From positions 99,956,821-100,020,820 of the forward strand of contig NC_061120.1 of the NCBI RefSeq assembly GCF_002878395.1: a stretch of DNA of 64,000 bases. Reading direction: 5' to 3'. The notes under the pieces were generated by a model. It saw nothing but the letters and a program-made list of their open reading frames with translations. It did not search any database and was not told the origin of the DNA. Position 1 is the first letter of the stretch, and every line of letters begins with the position of its first letter. Below are positions 23,840 through 35,850 of this stretch, piece by piece. The DNA comes from Capsicum annuum (Eukaryota; Streptophyta; Magnoliopsida; Solanales; Solanaceae). The translations under genes and the position numbers were made by a program.

Positions 23840-25665
23840 TGTTATAGCATGTCATTCAAGATGTTTATTATTTGCTTGATTTGGGTTCTACCCAATATTA
23901 TGTGACCCTTTATGTTGTCGTACATTTTAATTTTTGTCCTAAAAGTATTTCTAACCCCTTTTCTGTGTCTACTCCGGTGGGTGATTCTATTATTGCTAGA
24001 AAAATCTATAGGGGTTGTAAAGTGTCCATCTTTTATAAGAATACATTGGTGGATTTGATAAGTAGATTTTTATGTAATATTGAGGATGGATTGGCTTCAT
24101 TCATGCTATGCTTCTCTGATTGTTGGACCCAAAAAGTCAGTTTCTATTTTCCTAATGAATCGGTGATTGAATGGGAGGGGAGTTCCTTAGTGCCCAAAGG
24201 AAGCTTTATTTCTTATCTTAGAACTCAAAAATTGATTTTCAAAGGGTGTTTGTATCATCTAGTTTGGGTAAAGGATTCAAACTCTGAAGGTCACTCTTTG
24301 TATTCTATACATGTGGTTAATGAATTTCCTAAAGTCTTTCCCAACGATCTTCCCAGAATTTTCCCTGATAGAGAAATAGATTTTTGGATTGATCTTCTTC
24401 CGGATACCCATCCCATTTTTATTCGTCCTTATAGGATAGCTCTTCTTGAACTAAAGAAGCAATTAAAGGATCTTGATAAGGGTTTCATCCGTCCTAAGTT
24501 TCTTCGAGGGGTGCTCCTATGCTTATCGTGCAAAAGAAAGATAGGTCTCTTTCGATGTGTATAGACTATCATCAATTGAATAAGGTTACAGTGAAAAAGA
24601 TATATTCCCTCCTCAGGATCGATGACCTTCTCGATCAACTTCAAGGTGCTAGGTGGTTCTCTAAAATTAATCTTCATTCGAGCCATCACCAGTTGAAAAT
24701 TAGGTAGGCTAATATCCCCAAGACTGCTTTTGAAACCCGATATGGCTATTATGAGTTTTTAGTTATGTTATTTGGGTTGAATAATGCTCCGGCTGCATTC
24801 CTGGATCTTATGAATAAGGTGTTTAGGCAATTTCTAAATTTTTTATTATAGTCTTCATTAATAACATCATGTTGTAATCTAAGAGTGGGGAGGATCATGC
24901 CAATCACCTTTAAATTGTGTTGCAGACTCTTAAAGACCAACAGTTGTATGCAAAATTTTCTAAGTGCAAATTTTGGTTAAGTGTTGTGACCTTTCTTGGG
25001 CATGATATTTCTAGCGAGGGGATCAATTTGGATCCACAGAAAGTTGAGGCAGTTAAGAAGTAGCTTAGATCCACGACTCCAACCGACATTAGGAGCTTCT
25101 TGGGTTTGATGAGATACTATAAGAAGTTTATGGAGAGTTCATTGTCTATTGTTTCCCCACTGATGAAGTTAACTCAGAGATAGGTTATGTTTTTGTGGTC
25201 CAATGCTTGTGACGATAGTTTTGAGAAGATAAAGGATAAGTTGACTTTTATGCTAATTTTGACCCTACTCGAGGGTACTGATGGGTTCGTTGTGTATTGT
25301 GATACATCCCACTTGGGACTAGGTTATGGGTTGATGTAGCACGGTAAGGTTATGGCCGATGCTTTAAGCATCTTAAGGTTTATGAGAGGAATTATCTGAT
25401 TCACAATCTAGAGTTAGTGGTGTTGGTCATTACTTTGAAAATATGGTGCAATTATTTGTATGGAGTGCATGTGGATGTTTATTCAGACCATAAGAGCATG
25501 CGGTATGTTTTTACATAGAAGGAATTGAATCTCAGCCAGAGGCGGTGGCTTGAATTATGTAAGGATTACGACATGAGCCTTTACTACCATCCAAGTAAAG
25601 CTAAAATTATTGTTGATACTCTTAGTAGGTTGTCAATGGGAAGCTTATCTCATGTTGATGAGGAT
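23840..25665 (+). pseudogene. RE5 protease, reverse transcriptase and RNase H remnant
   Basis: Protease: LLDLGSTQYYVT at about 23873-23910 with PFSVSTPVGDSIIARKIYRGC downstream. The frame 23872-24564 (230 residues) is the longest in the window. It covers PR, the linker with VNEFPKVFPNDLP and the start of [22 protein letters not shown] at about 24556-24610 and [22 protein letters not shown] sequence near 24745-24800. The catalytic motif reads FINN (24854-24865) instead of FIDD, so both metal-binding aspartates are lost. RNase H: VVYCDTSHLGLGYGLM near 25290-25335, followed by frameshifts. The enzyme is dead by sequence. Confidence 0.9.
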
Positions 25666-25674
25666 AAATGAGGG

Positions 25675-27209
25675 TTGGCAAAGGATATTCACAGGTTGGA
25701 AAACTTAGGAGTTCTTTTTTTTGTCTATGAGGATGGAAGAGTAATTGTTCAAGAAGTGGTTAATTCATTTTCTGGTGCTGAGGTCAAGGAGAAACAAGTT
25801 ATGGATCCCATATTTAGGCAGATTAAAAATGATGTAGGTCAGAAAAAGGTTATGGCTTTTGAGATTGGGGGAGATGGCATCTTCAGGTATCAAGAAAGGT
25901 TGTGTATTTTTTATGTTCATGGGCTGCAAGAAAGGTTTTTGACCAAAGCTCATAAGTCCAGATACATAGTTTATTCGAGTTCAACTAAAATGTATCATGA
26001 CTTGAAAGAAATCTACTGGTGGAGTAATATGAAAAGGGATGTGGAAAACTTTGTTGCTAAATGTATGGTTTGTCAACAAGTTAAGGTTGAACATTTAAGG
26101 TCTAGTGGCATGTTCCAAGAGATAGAGTTGCCTATGTGGAAGTAGATGATTAATATGGATTTTGTTATGGGTCTTTCGCGGTCTCACAATTAGTATGATT
26201 CCATTTGGGTCATTTTGGATAAAATGACTAAGTCTTATCACTTCTTCTCGGTGAGGACTAACTACTTAGGAGAGGATTATGCTAAGTTATTCATTTAAGA
26301 GATAGTTAAGTTGCATAGGGTCTGGTGTCCATCTTTTGAGACCGAGGTACATAGTTCTCTTGTCACTTTTGGCGTTTATTTCTGAAAGGTTTAGGTACTC
26401 AGGTGAAACTTAGCACTGCTTTCTATCCTCAAATGGATAGACAAGGGGTGCATACTATTCAGACTTTTGAGGATATACTAAGGGCCTGTGTTATTGAATT
26501 TAAGGGTAGTTGGTTCGACCATTTGCTTCTTATTGAGTTTGCTAATAATAATAGCTATCATTCTAGAATTCAAATGGCTTTTTAAGGCTCTTTATGGTAG
26601 AAGGTGTAGGTCTCCTATTGGGTGGTTTGATATAGGAGAGACTAGGTTGTTTTGCCCTAACTTGGTTCACCAAGCCATAGAGAAGATGAAGGTAATTAGA
26701 GAAAGACAAGACTGGTCAAACTCGCCAAAAGTCTTATATGGATGTGAGGCGAAGAGAGTTGGAGTTTGAAGTGAGAGATTGGATATTCTTGAAGGCTTCT
26801 CCTGCAAAAGAAGTCTTGAGATTTTAGAAGAAGGCTAAACCCAATCGTTGTTATATTAGTTTGTATCAGGTTGTTAGCAGAATTGGGAATGTTGTAAATG
26901 AGTTAGTTTACCAGCAAGTTTGGCCTCTTTCATCCTATTTTCCATGTGTCTGTGCTGAAAAACTGTGTGGGTTATCCTTCCTTGATAGTGCTAGTTGAGG
27001 ATGTTGTTGTTACGAATTCCTTGTCTAATGATAAAATCCCAATTGAGATATTGGATGGGCAAGTTCGTAGAGTGAGAACTAAGGATGTAGCTTCAGTGAA
27101 GGTTCTTTGGAGAAATCAAAAGGTGGAAGTAGCTATATGGGAATCTGAAGAAGATATGCTAAATACCCATTCTTGTTCCCCGTGTTGGATGAAAGTTCTT
27201 GAGGTATGA
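25675..27209 (+). pseudogene. RE5 integrase and chromodomain remnant
   Basis: The open run 25675-26142 (156 residues) covers the linker after RNase H and the integrase zinc domain. C-M-V-C is present, but the second zinc histidine appears to be replaced (YIVYSSST). The catalytic core follows at 26150-26620 with MDFVMGL around the first aspartate and TIQTFEDILRACVIEF around the glutamate. The second aspartate region is scrambled. The GPY/F-type module lies at 26770-26940. The frame 26946-27206 ends in a chromodomain: PIEILDGQVRRVRTK, VKVLWRNQKVE, WESEEDM. Chromodomains steer integration to marked chromatin. Confidence 0.9.
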
Positions 27210-27302
27210 GTTTTATTTCCCTCTTGTCGCATTTCTGATGTACCCTTGTTATTATCATGCTAAGCAAGTCCTAAATTTTCATTCGGGAATGAATAAGCAA
27301 AA
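27210..27302 (+). other. RE5 3' untranslated stretch and purine tract
   Basis: A short noncoding run from the chromodomain stop to the 3' LTR. It ends in the purine-rich GAATGAATAAGCAAAAGGG region, the likely decayed polypurine tract. Confidence 0.6.
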
Positions 27303-29215
27303 GGGAAAACCTCAAAAAAATTCTAATGAATTTATTTTTTACCCTCCTGCATGTGAAATGTCAATTTTTGACTTAAATTATGGTTAGGGATGTTAAAAGG
27401 GTGTTTGAGAAAGTTTTGGAATTTTCAAAAGGAGTTCGAGGCCATTTTGGGACCTTGAAGCAATAAGCCTCCACTATAGTGGCGTGTCATGCCACTTAGC
27501 CTCTGCGATAAGAGTGTGGCATGGAGGCTAAACTCTATGATAGCAGCGTGCCATGCTGTTATGTATTTTTCATCCAGTTGTTATTTTTTCACTTGGGGTG
27601 AGGGTATTTTGGTCTTTTTACTCCTTAAATGACTTTAACATTAAATTGACACTTTTCTTTCAATTTTAAAAGTTCAAACTCCATTCTTTTTTTCTCTAAC
27701 TCCCAACCCCAAAAAGGTCAAGGGTTTTACAGAGGATTTGCCTTTTAATCTCCGAACTTCAATTTCTCTCCAAATTCTTTGGTATTTCAATTATGTTTCT
27801 CATTCCCTAACCTGAATTTTTCATTGTGTCATTTATTTAATTATTATTCATGTGATTTAAATTGACCGATTTGAAATTAGGTTGAAGGATTTTGATTGTT
27901 ATCACTTGAAATGCTTTTCTCATGTGTTAAATGGATGGTTCATGCTTTAATTGATGGTTTTTGGACTGAATGGGTGCATCATTATGAAGATTGGAGTAAG
28001 GAATGTAGGTTTCCTCAAATTGATGGATTTTTTTCTTAGTAATAGAATTAACCTCAATCCACCTTTATAACCTTGATTTTGAAAATAGAATTTACATAAT
28101 TTATCTTTGAGAACCTTGCATTACATTAAAGGATAATTGATAGTAAAAATGGTTTTGGAGTGCCATTACTGGCCATGATCTTGGATTTTTAATAGAACTT
28201 GGGAGTCTAATAGTTAAATGGACTGGTTTAGCATAATTGAATTAGCTTGAAAGAATATTGGTATGAAGATACCAAGTTAGTAAATGCCTTAATATAATAC
28301 TCCTTGGTTAATGGTTGGATTTATGTGCAAACCATTTTAATTTGGGATTAAAGGAAATTGTGTAGCTCACCGTAAAAGTGTAGTCCCGGGGGGACCAACA
28401 ATGGAAACCACATTTACCTGCATGGGGGTTTATAAGACCATGTGTTTGGATACAAATTATATTTGGATGGCTATCTCCTTGGTGTCTTAATCCTTTCCTC
28501 AGTTCCTGTGGCTAACACGCATTGGGGCCCTTCTACCAGAGGAAGGTGGACCCATATAGCTCGTGGGTGACTTTAGGACAGAGTGAGCTACACACATCAG
28601 TTTAATGGTTTAAAACTCTCATGTTCATGTCCCTTGTCCCTTTCTTGGCCTCATATATATGTATATATAAATGTTATGCATGTGATTTTGACTATGTTTT
28701 TTCTGGAAATGGCATTATTTTATCCCTTTTTCCTAATTTACATACTAGTGCTTGCCCTACGACGGTCCCTAGATGTTGCATCATTTCCTGATGTAGGGTC
28801 CGAGGGATTTTTTATTGCTCCTATGCAGAGCTAGGTGATTTGGTACCCCTATGGATCTACTGTGAAGTGGTGAGCCTCCATCTTTTGGAAGGCTTGGTCA
28901 TTTCATTTGTTTATTTTTATTTCTTAGTATCTCATTTTGGATTCTTTTAGTCATAGATGGGGAAATGTTCCGACTTAGTTGGTAATTATGGTTTTAGAGG
29001 CTTTTGTGGGTAAGTATTGGGATTAATGGTTGTTTTTTTTTTTTTTGGGATTCTTAGAATTTCCATTTGATTTATCTATCCTTCTTATTACTATTTTGGT
29101 TGGCTTCCACTGTTTAGAATATTGTGCTCTTGAGGTAAAGCTAAAAGGGTTGTCTCTGGCCCATAGTGGGCTTGAGATTGTCCGTCACAGCCAGGATCGG
29201 GTTTGGGTCGTGACA
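27303..29215 (+). repeat. RE5 3' LTR (group II), 1.9 kb
   Basis: It aligns with both parts of the 5' LTR. The start (GGGAAAACCTC) is decayed from TGTAAGACCCC. The end GGGTTTGGGTCGTGACA is better kept than in the 5' copy. It has a palindromic patch at 27470-27560 and a run of 14 T at 29033-29046. No coding sequence is seen. Confidence 0.87.
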
Positions 29216-30607
29216 TTTTTGAATGCTTTCAGAAGCAGAACTTATTTTTCAACCTTAGAACTTTAGTATTAATGAGATATTCAGTATATCAGTATAACTT
29301 TCATTGGGAGTAGTACTTACCACCGAGCTAACATAGGGATGGAGGCTCACCCGTTAGTTAGGCTGATACTTTTAGTAGAAGTCCCTAAGTCCTAGAATTA
29401 TGGAGCCACCTAGGTTCTAAAGGGTCACCCGTCAGATTGGGATTGATACCTTAGTCCTTTTAGACATCAGTTTAGTAGTACCACGTCATATCAACCTTTA
29501 TACCATGGTAAGGTATATTGGGCCCTTTTCGATTGGGTTTATACATCGAACTCCATATTTAGCTCACATGGTTATATGTCGGTTAGTAGTTTCTCACACA
29601 TTCAAAATAATTTATTATGTGACCTTATAATCAGTTTATTCAGTACAGTATTGATCAGTTACATGTTTATTTACTTGGTCATTGTATCTGTTCACATCCC
29701 ACCATTTCAGACCTAATATTCATACATGACCCTCAGTATAGTTTTACTTTCTTTTATACTATGAATTTTTAAACTATCACTGCATATCAATATATATGTA
29801 TTTTATATATGGTCATTGTACTACAATTCAGTTCCATGCATTCAGTTTGCACTCAAGTTCATCTCATTATTTTCAATTAACATTCAGCACTATTTTACAT
29901 CATATTCAATAATAACTTGAGATTAAATGTAATAGCTATGCTTCTACCACTTCCCAGTTAATAGAATTCTTTTAGCTCATGATTTAGAGATTTCACTATG
30001 CCTCATAGCTTTTATGTACAAATATGTTTTAAATGTATATTTTAGCAAATGACGTACGTCCTCAGTTTCAAAGCATTAAGTTTTTCATGACTAGTGCATA
30101 TCTCATATACAGTACATTCTAAAGTACTTATCGCATACCTCTTCTGCCTACATTTTTCATTTGATGTAGATTCAGGTGCTTACAATCAAGATCATAGTCA
30201 AGAAGATCATAGCATTCACCCAGCAGGTGATGAGTTCTTTTATTTCATAGACCCAAGTAAGTTGCAGTTTTTGTATTTCATTTTTTTGATTTGTATGTAC
30301 TGACTAGGGATAGTGGTGGGGTTATGTCCCGGCTACCTATAATCAGTACTAGTATAGGCTTCATAGATAGTCAGTCAGAGTTATTCTATGTATTTTAAGT
30401 CCCTCTCTCTTTCAGATTACGGTGTTATAAATTTTTAATGGTAACGTATTGAAACAACTTATTTTATTATGCTTCCACTCAACCAATTTAGCTTTTATAT
30501 AAGTTTTAATGAGTTGCTTAAGCATTACGCATGTACCATCGGTTAGCTTGGGATAACTTGTGGTGCTAAGCACCGTGTCATGACTAGGGGTAGTCTCTGA
30601 TCATAAC
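29216..30607 (+). repeat. RE3 3' LTR, second part
   Basis: It resumes the RE3 LTR after RE5. CCACCGAGCTAACATAGGGATG, GGGTCACCCGTCAGATTGGG and TACCATGGTAAGGTAT-type blocks match the middle of other group I LTRs. It has the acceptor-like TGTAG/ATTCAGG at 30169, then GGTTAGCTTGGG, and ends near CTGATCATAACA. The last 270 bases align with 6075-6342. Confidence 0.8.
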
Positions 30608-30838
30608 AAAATAGGTTGTCTTGTCTGAAACTATGTAATTTTTCTCATAAAAAGAAAAACAACAAGAAAAGGTGCTTCTTCTTCTATATAAGAATTCCAT
30701 AAAGATTCCATTGAAGATTCTTGTGTAGATTTCTTCTAAGAAAGAACAGATATGAGATCATAGATTGTGGTTATTTTGGTGTAGTTCGTGTTTATATACA
30801 TGTGATTACACTAATTTAATAGTGAATTAATGTTTAAT
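30608..30838 (+). repeat. RE7 5' LTR, partial
   Basis: It sits between the end of RE3 and RE8. A TATATAAG box at 30685-30692 is followed by a T-rich and purine-rich leader. The LTR continues at 39342 after RE8 and ends just before the primer site. Its left boundary is uncertain because RE3 abuts it. Confidence 0.65.
30685..30692 (+). promoter_or_regulatory. TATA box of RE7 copia LTR
   Basis: TATATAAG in a pyrimidine-rich context (CTTCTTCTTC upstream), positioned as expected for a short copia LTR. Confidence 0.6.
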
Positions 30839-33208
30839 TGACACCACCCGAACCAGGGCCTAGTCATAATGGGAAATCCCAAGCCCAACCAGGATTGGGA
30901 ACCGCCCCTATTTCCCAACCCAACCACCATATGTATACCTTGAGTCGGCTGAACACTGAACATATAACAAAATAGTGTATCCAACCATGTGGTGACTTTG
31001 GGATAAGTCTACATCCGAGACCAACCCAACCAAGTCCAACCACCAATAACTATCCCAAACCAATGCGGAAACCATAAGCCAATACCATGACAATAAGCCA
31101 ATGTATGTATGTACATATAACAAAACAATCCATATCATACCCAAGTCCACAGTTGTCCATACAAAGCCTCTAGACCAACCAAAGAGTACCTAGACGGGAC
31201 ATGCCCCCGACCATAGCCAAAATCAAAGTCTATGAAAGACGAGAAATATGAAGTAACCATGACATAAAATAGATGTTTTCCAAAATATGGATGCTCACCA
31301 CATCAATCTAACATCGACAGTCCCTGAATCCAATCACTAAGCAGGAGAATTAGAATTGTCGGTCCCTGCATAGCTTGGCTATACAATCGCCCGAAGATAA
31401 GTTAGTGGCTGAACACTAGCATATACTTAGGATAACGATAGAATAATGTCATTTATAAAACCAAGTAAAACCATCTGTAATGCATACAACCATATATAGA
31501 TATATATACACATATATATATAACCACGCTGGGAAAGGGAACCGGGTTCAGCAGTCCATTAAAACCTTTACCTGGGGTATGTAGCTTTGTTGTCCTAAAC
31601 CACCCAAAGGCTATATGGGTTCAGCTCTCTCTACTGAAAGGGCCCCAATGCATGTTGTTGCACGACCAAGGAAGAAAACTGGGATGACTAGTACATCCCC
31701 CAAAATATAGTGTGGCATTATGCACACGGTCACCAAGACCAACTTCACATCAGCAAATATGAGTTTCCAGTTTTTGTCCCCCCCAGGACCTCTACCTTCC
31801 ACAGCCTAGATACACCTCCTGCCATCATTTCCCAATTAAAACTAATTTCCAAATAACCAAACCATTTTCCATTAATTAACCAAGGCCATTAATATTGGTA
31901 TCGTCATACCAATCCTTATTTGCAAGTATTATCCATTGCAAACCATATATACGTTTAAGAGGACTTTCAAGTGCCCATCCATTTACCATATTAAACCACC
32001 TGGGGGATTCCTGTACCCCACAAGCACAACAATTTTCATAACCACCAAGGCTTTACCATTTAATCTTTCCAAACCATGTACAACATTTATACCATTTCCA
32101 ATCAATTTTAGACAATGCCAAACATTTAAAGCATTTATATCATTTAAACCATGAAAAATCATACAAATCTATTTAAGGTTCCATTACCAAACCAAACCAT
32201 GCAAGAGTTTCAAAGAAAGTTCAACAATAGAGTAAAAACATTCCTTGAGGCATTTTATCAAACATATTGAGGGAATACCTTTTTCAAGACCAAAACCAAT
32301 GCATAAACCACCATAATTAGGATTACTCAAGACCCATTTGTTAAACCATAACAACCCAATATACCACATATGCAAAATATTACCAAAAATATGTAAAAAC
32401 ATAATTTAAACCAATACCAAACCATATGCATCAAGACCCCCAACATATATTCTGAAAGCCACCATTCATGATTCATAAATCAATGTTTAAAACACTATGC
32501 ATATACCTTTAGTTGGAAAAACAATTAGGAAAGGAGTACAATCCTTTTACAAGAAGATTCACGGAAGAAATCTAGACCTTTGAGCCCTTTGAAGAATACA
32601 TGAAGAAAACCTAGCCTCCATTCCTTAAGAGTAAGTTTAAGAGAGTATTTAGAGTGTTTTAATCTTTTAACAATTGTTATGAGAGGCCACAAAGGATTAT
32701 ATAACGTGAGAACATTAGGATTTGAAGTAGGAAATATCAATACTACCCTTGACTTAAAATTTAAAACAAGTCATATCCAGGGGTACGACTCCCCCTTACC
32801 ATCTGTATCCTAAGGTACGTGTGGTACCCTAACTCATACCCAAGACCATGCCAAGACCCTACCTACTGGTTTCTATATGACTCATACTTCCCTAGTCATA
32901 CCTTAAGGGTACAATTAATACCCCCAATCGTACCCACCAACCGTATCTAGGGAAGACTCCATAATACAATACCTTAGGCCACATAGACTAGGCCTTACAT
33001 TCCTCGTATCCCCTATACGACTCGTACAAAGAAGAGTCATATCTTGTGCAGTATCTAATCTAAACACACTGCCTAAGGTACGAGTGAACCTTCAAGGAAG
33101 CCCCTAACTTGTATCCAAAAGGTACGAGTGGTATCCTTGAGTCGTACCAAGCCTAGTTAATCCAAAACCTTTGAAATTTTGCAAGGGTCCAAGACTGGGG
33201 GTGTTTCA
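30839..33208 (-). repeat. RE8 3' LTR (group II-like), 2.37 kb
   Basis: It aligns end to end with 36993-39341. Shared stretches include ATGGGAAATCCCAAGCCCAA, CCTTTACCTGGG, GGGCCCCA and CATTAATATTGGTATC. The TACGAGT motif array is at 32780-33160. A donor-like AAAG/GTATAT lies on the minus strand near 32507. It contains no gene. The overlapping open frames are incidental. Confidence 0.88.
32780..33160. repeat. TACGAGT/ACTCGTA motif array, RE8 3' LTR
   Basis: Many copies of TACGA(C/G)T or its reverse complement lie within about 380 bp, often paired with GGTACC-like palindromes (for example GGTACGTGTGGTACC). The matching array in the other LTR is at 38910-39290. Confidence 0.7.
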
Positions 33209-33220
33209 TTCTCCCCCACT
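33209..33220 (-). other. RE8 polypurine tract
   Basis: The minus strand reads AGTGGGGGAGAA directly before the LTR start TGAAACACCC. It is the best preserved plus-strand primer site in the window. Confidence 0.85.
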
Positions 33221-35850
33221 AGGAGCATTCATCCTTGAATGATGGGTAAGGGTAAGGACAAGCATGAGATAATACCTTAACACACATCAAACTTTCCCCC
33301 AACTAAAATAGAGGACAAGAACACAAACCAAGATGAGAAGATCTTCACATATCCCAAGCATGATTTACACCCCAACACTTTCATTCTGACCTCTAACTAA
33401 GTTAGGAAACAAAGTTGTAAGAGGAACCATTTCTCACGTTTAACCAAGTTAGAAACCAAGATTTGATAAAGAACATATACCCTATGCATTAGTTTCTGAA
33501 AGAACCAACGCAGATACTTGGACTCCATGTCCACTTCCGCATCCCAAATGACTTTATCGGACCTATAGTTCTACCATGGAACCTTTACCAAACCTATATC
33601 TTATTTATTCACAACCGACGAACTTACCAATCCAAGATCCTTATCGAGATCCCCCTAAAATAACAAAGAACCCAAGATACCAATACCACCCAAAGGAACT
33701 AACCAATCTAGGACCATCCACACCTTACCCCAACATAACAAATAGATTACAGGATGAATGGACTCATGCAAAAGGGCAAGTTCAATTCGATTTAAAATTT
33801 ACTCAGACACGCCACCACAAAAGCTTAGGTCTAGATATACACCGCTGATTCCATCTTCAAGCCTATCCAAATCATAAAAGATCTAACTTAGGCCACCAGG
33901 CTTTACTACTTGCCCTTATCCGTAAACACTACTCTACTTTTGTCACCATTATAATATGGGAACCATAAGTAAAGGACATGGACAAACCATATCCAACCAC
34001 TATAACCAAAACCCCCAACCATATCTCAAGTACCCAACACAACTATTGGTATATTTACCAATAACAACATTCAAGCCTACAACTTATATACCCACGGTAT
34101 GATCTATTGATCAAAAGATCTAGCATCCTTTACAATATTCACAAAGTTTTAACCACCCATTCCTTTTCTAACCATTTCCCATGAAAATAACCTTACCGTA
34201 CCTTCCAAAACCTTAATTATTAGTAGTCACCCAAGACTCTCCCTCACTTAGGGACATCTACATTCCTTATTTCAATATATCACCATGCTTCTTAAACCAC
34301 TACCACCCTAGAACAAGAAGAGTCATTTAAGAAACCAAATTACAAGAGTTACCCATGCCTCCTAAGGAAAAATCCTAGAGAAAAGACATGGCACTATAGG
34401 CACAAATTACTTCACAACAACCGCCTAGACCATAATAGAGAAACATCCCGATCAAACCACACTATTAAAGGAGTCCTTAAGACTGGACACCGAAAGAAAT
34501 AGAACCACACATACCATAAGTAACTTAACAAAAAGTCAAGGCTCATATCCAGGGAACAAAATGCAAACCTTAGGCATAAGCGCTAAATGAATACATGCAA
34601 CACTAGTAGAGTACTTTCTTAATTGGGAGAGAAAAGTATCATCAAAATATTCAACCCCAACTTTCCCTTAAAGTCAACCGCTATAAGGAAATTTAAGATT
34701 AACCACCAACCCTAATCCTATTATATCTCCGAATATAATTCTTTGTTCTAATGTGTATCACTGAAGACGTACACCAGGGATGCTTGGTTCTCCTATACCC
34801 AAAACCTCATTCCACCAAATGCTACCCAGAGCCCAGTATAGACATACAAAAACCATGAGACCAAGTTGACTCCAAGGTTTCCAATTAAACCAAAACCATT
34901 TAAAATCAGACCATGTCCACCAAAGACTTTTCATAAATCAGTTGAATCCAACTAAAACTAATTCATGTTCTTTTAACCATATATGTAATGCAAAGATTCA
35001 AGAATAGTCAAACCATATGATAATATTATATTCAATGGTAATTTCACAAATAGTTTTGAGGGAACATAATTTTCAAGACCAAAACCAAGTAATTGGGGAA
35101 TCCATAGTACCCCAAAATTCATTTAACATTCCATGTATCCCACAATGTTTACAAATATAAAGAAGTTTGAATAATGCATCATAATCCATGGAAAATCAAT
35201 TAAATGAGTAATAATGTCAAAGCCTTCAGTTGTGCCAAAACCCACGTTCAAAACCATAAATTTAATAATCAAGTTTAAGCCAACAATAAAATGCAAGTAT
35301 AGGGACAAAGACACGTGCAAGCTCTATGATCTAACCTATCGAATGACTAGATCCTCAGTTCTCTCCTCCTCTATTCAACCTAAACTCTCGGCCTATATGG
35401 AACAAATCCCTCACTATTGTATTTTCCAAATCATCAACCTCATCCAACCTGCCAGTTTACCACCACAATTCTTGTATTTCTATTCCCGAGCTTATCATAC
35501 TTCCTTTAATCAAAATCAACCATCTAGGTTCAAGCCTAAGATCTACCAACCACCATTCAATACTATCAAAATATCCCATATAGAATGAAATATACATATA
35601 AGGTCTACCCGACAAGGAGGACGCTCCTAGTTCTTTATCCACCAGCCAACAACCTATCTAGTTTCAAGAAAACCGTTTCTCTTATGCATGTAAGAACAAA
35701 ACAACCCATGGAGAAACACTAAGACAACGAGAACGTTTATCTAAAATATCCTTAAATTGTTCCTTTAAGCTCCTTTAACTCCACTAAAACCATTCTATAA
35801 AGAAGGAATAAAAATTTGGACAAATTTCTAGAACAAGGCCAACCCCAAAC
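33221..35850 (-). other. RE8 interior without recognisable coding domains
   Basis: About 2.6 kb of AC-rich (plus strand) sequence occupies the place where RT, RNase H, integrase and chromodomain should be. Neither strand shows their motifs. The plus-strand frame 35214-35588 (124 codons) has no recognisable domain and is rich in P, K, I and Y from the base composition. I regard it as chance. Confidence 0.6.

Larger units (their letters stand above)
13001..29215 (+). mobile_element. RE5: complete Ty3/gypsy chromovirus (Tekay/Del-like), interrupted by RE6
   Basis: It has a 5' LTR (13001-14185 plus 21605-22266), a primer site at 22273, gag, PR, RT, RNase H, integrase, a chromodomain ending at 27209, and a 3' LTR (27303-29215). 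Each LTR is about 1.85-1.9 kb once RE6 is removed. The presumed target repeat is TTTAG (12996-13000) against TTTTT (29216-29220), only 3 of 5. The element is inserted in the 3' LTR of RE3, whose sequence continues on both sides. The C-terminal chromodomain and domain order identify a Tekay-type chromovirus. Confidence 0.88.
12432..30169 (+). other. Predicted RE3 LTR intron, split by nested RE5
   Basis: The donor TCTGG/GTATGT is at 12432 and the acceptor TTTTTCATTTGATGTAG ends at 30169. Removing RE5 (13001-29215) leaves 1,523 bp, the same size as in RE1, RE4, RE9 and RE12. RE5 has therefore inserted within the predicted intron. Confidence 0.45.
6075..30607 (+). mobile_element. RE3: non-autonomous LTR retrotransposon (LARD-like), interrupted twice
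   Basis: The element is in three pieces: 6075-6947, 9546-13000 and 29216-30607. It comprises a 5' LTR remnant (6075-6342), a primer binding site, an internal region of about 2.7 kb after removing RE4, a purine-rich tract at about 11660-11671, and a 3' LTR of about 2.72 kb after removing RE5. The internal region shows no recognisable gag-pol domains but aligns in blocks with the internal region of RE6. Long LTRs around a noncoding interior fit a large retrotransposon derivative that borrows proteins from a related autonomous element. Proof would need the autonomous partner. Confidence 0.8.

Noticed and set aside
13001..29220. Exact target site duplication for RE5
   Set aside because: TTTAG and TTTTT match at only 3 of 5 bases, so I report the boundaries but not a duplication.
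30608..30838. Right end of RE3 as a target repeat next to RE7
   Set aside because: The left end of RE3 is lost at the RE2 junction, so no matching repeat can be tested.
35214..35588. 124-codon open frame as a host or element gene
   Set aside because: It lies in RE8 noncoding interior, in AC-rich DNA that rarely makes stops on the plus strand. The sequence has no recognisable domain and is overlapped by a frame on the other strand.
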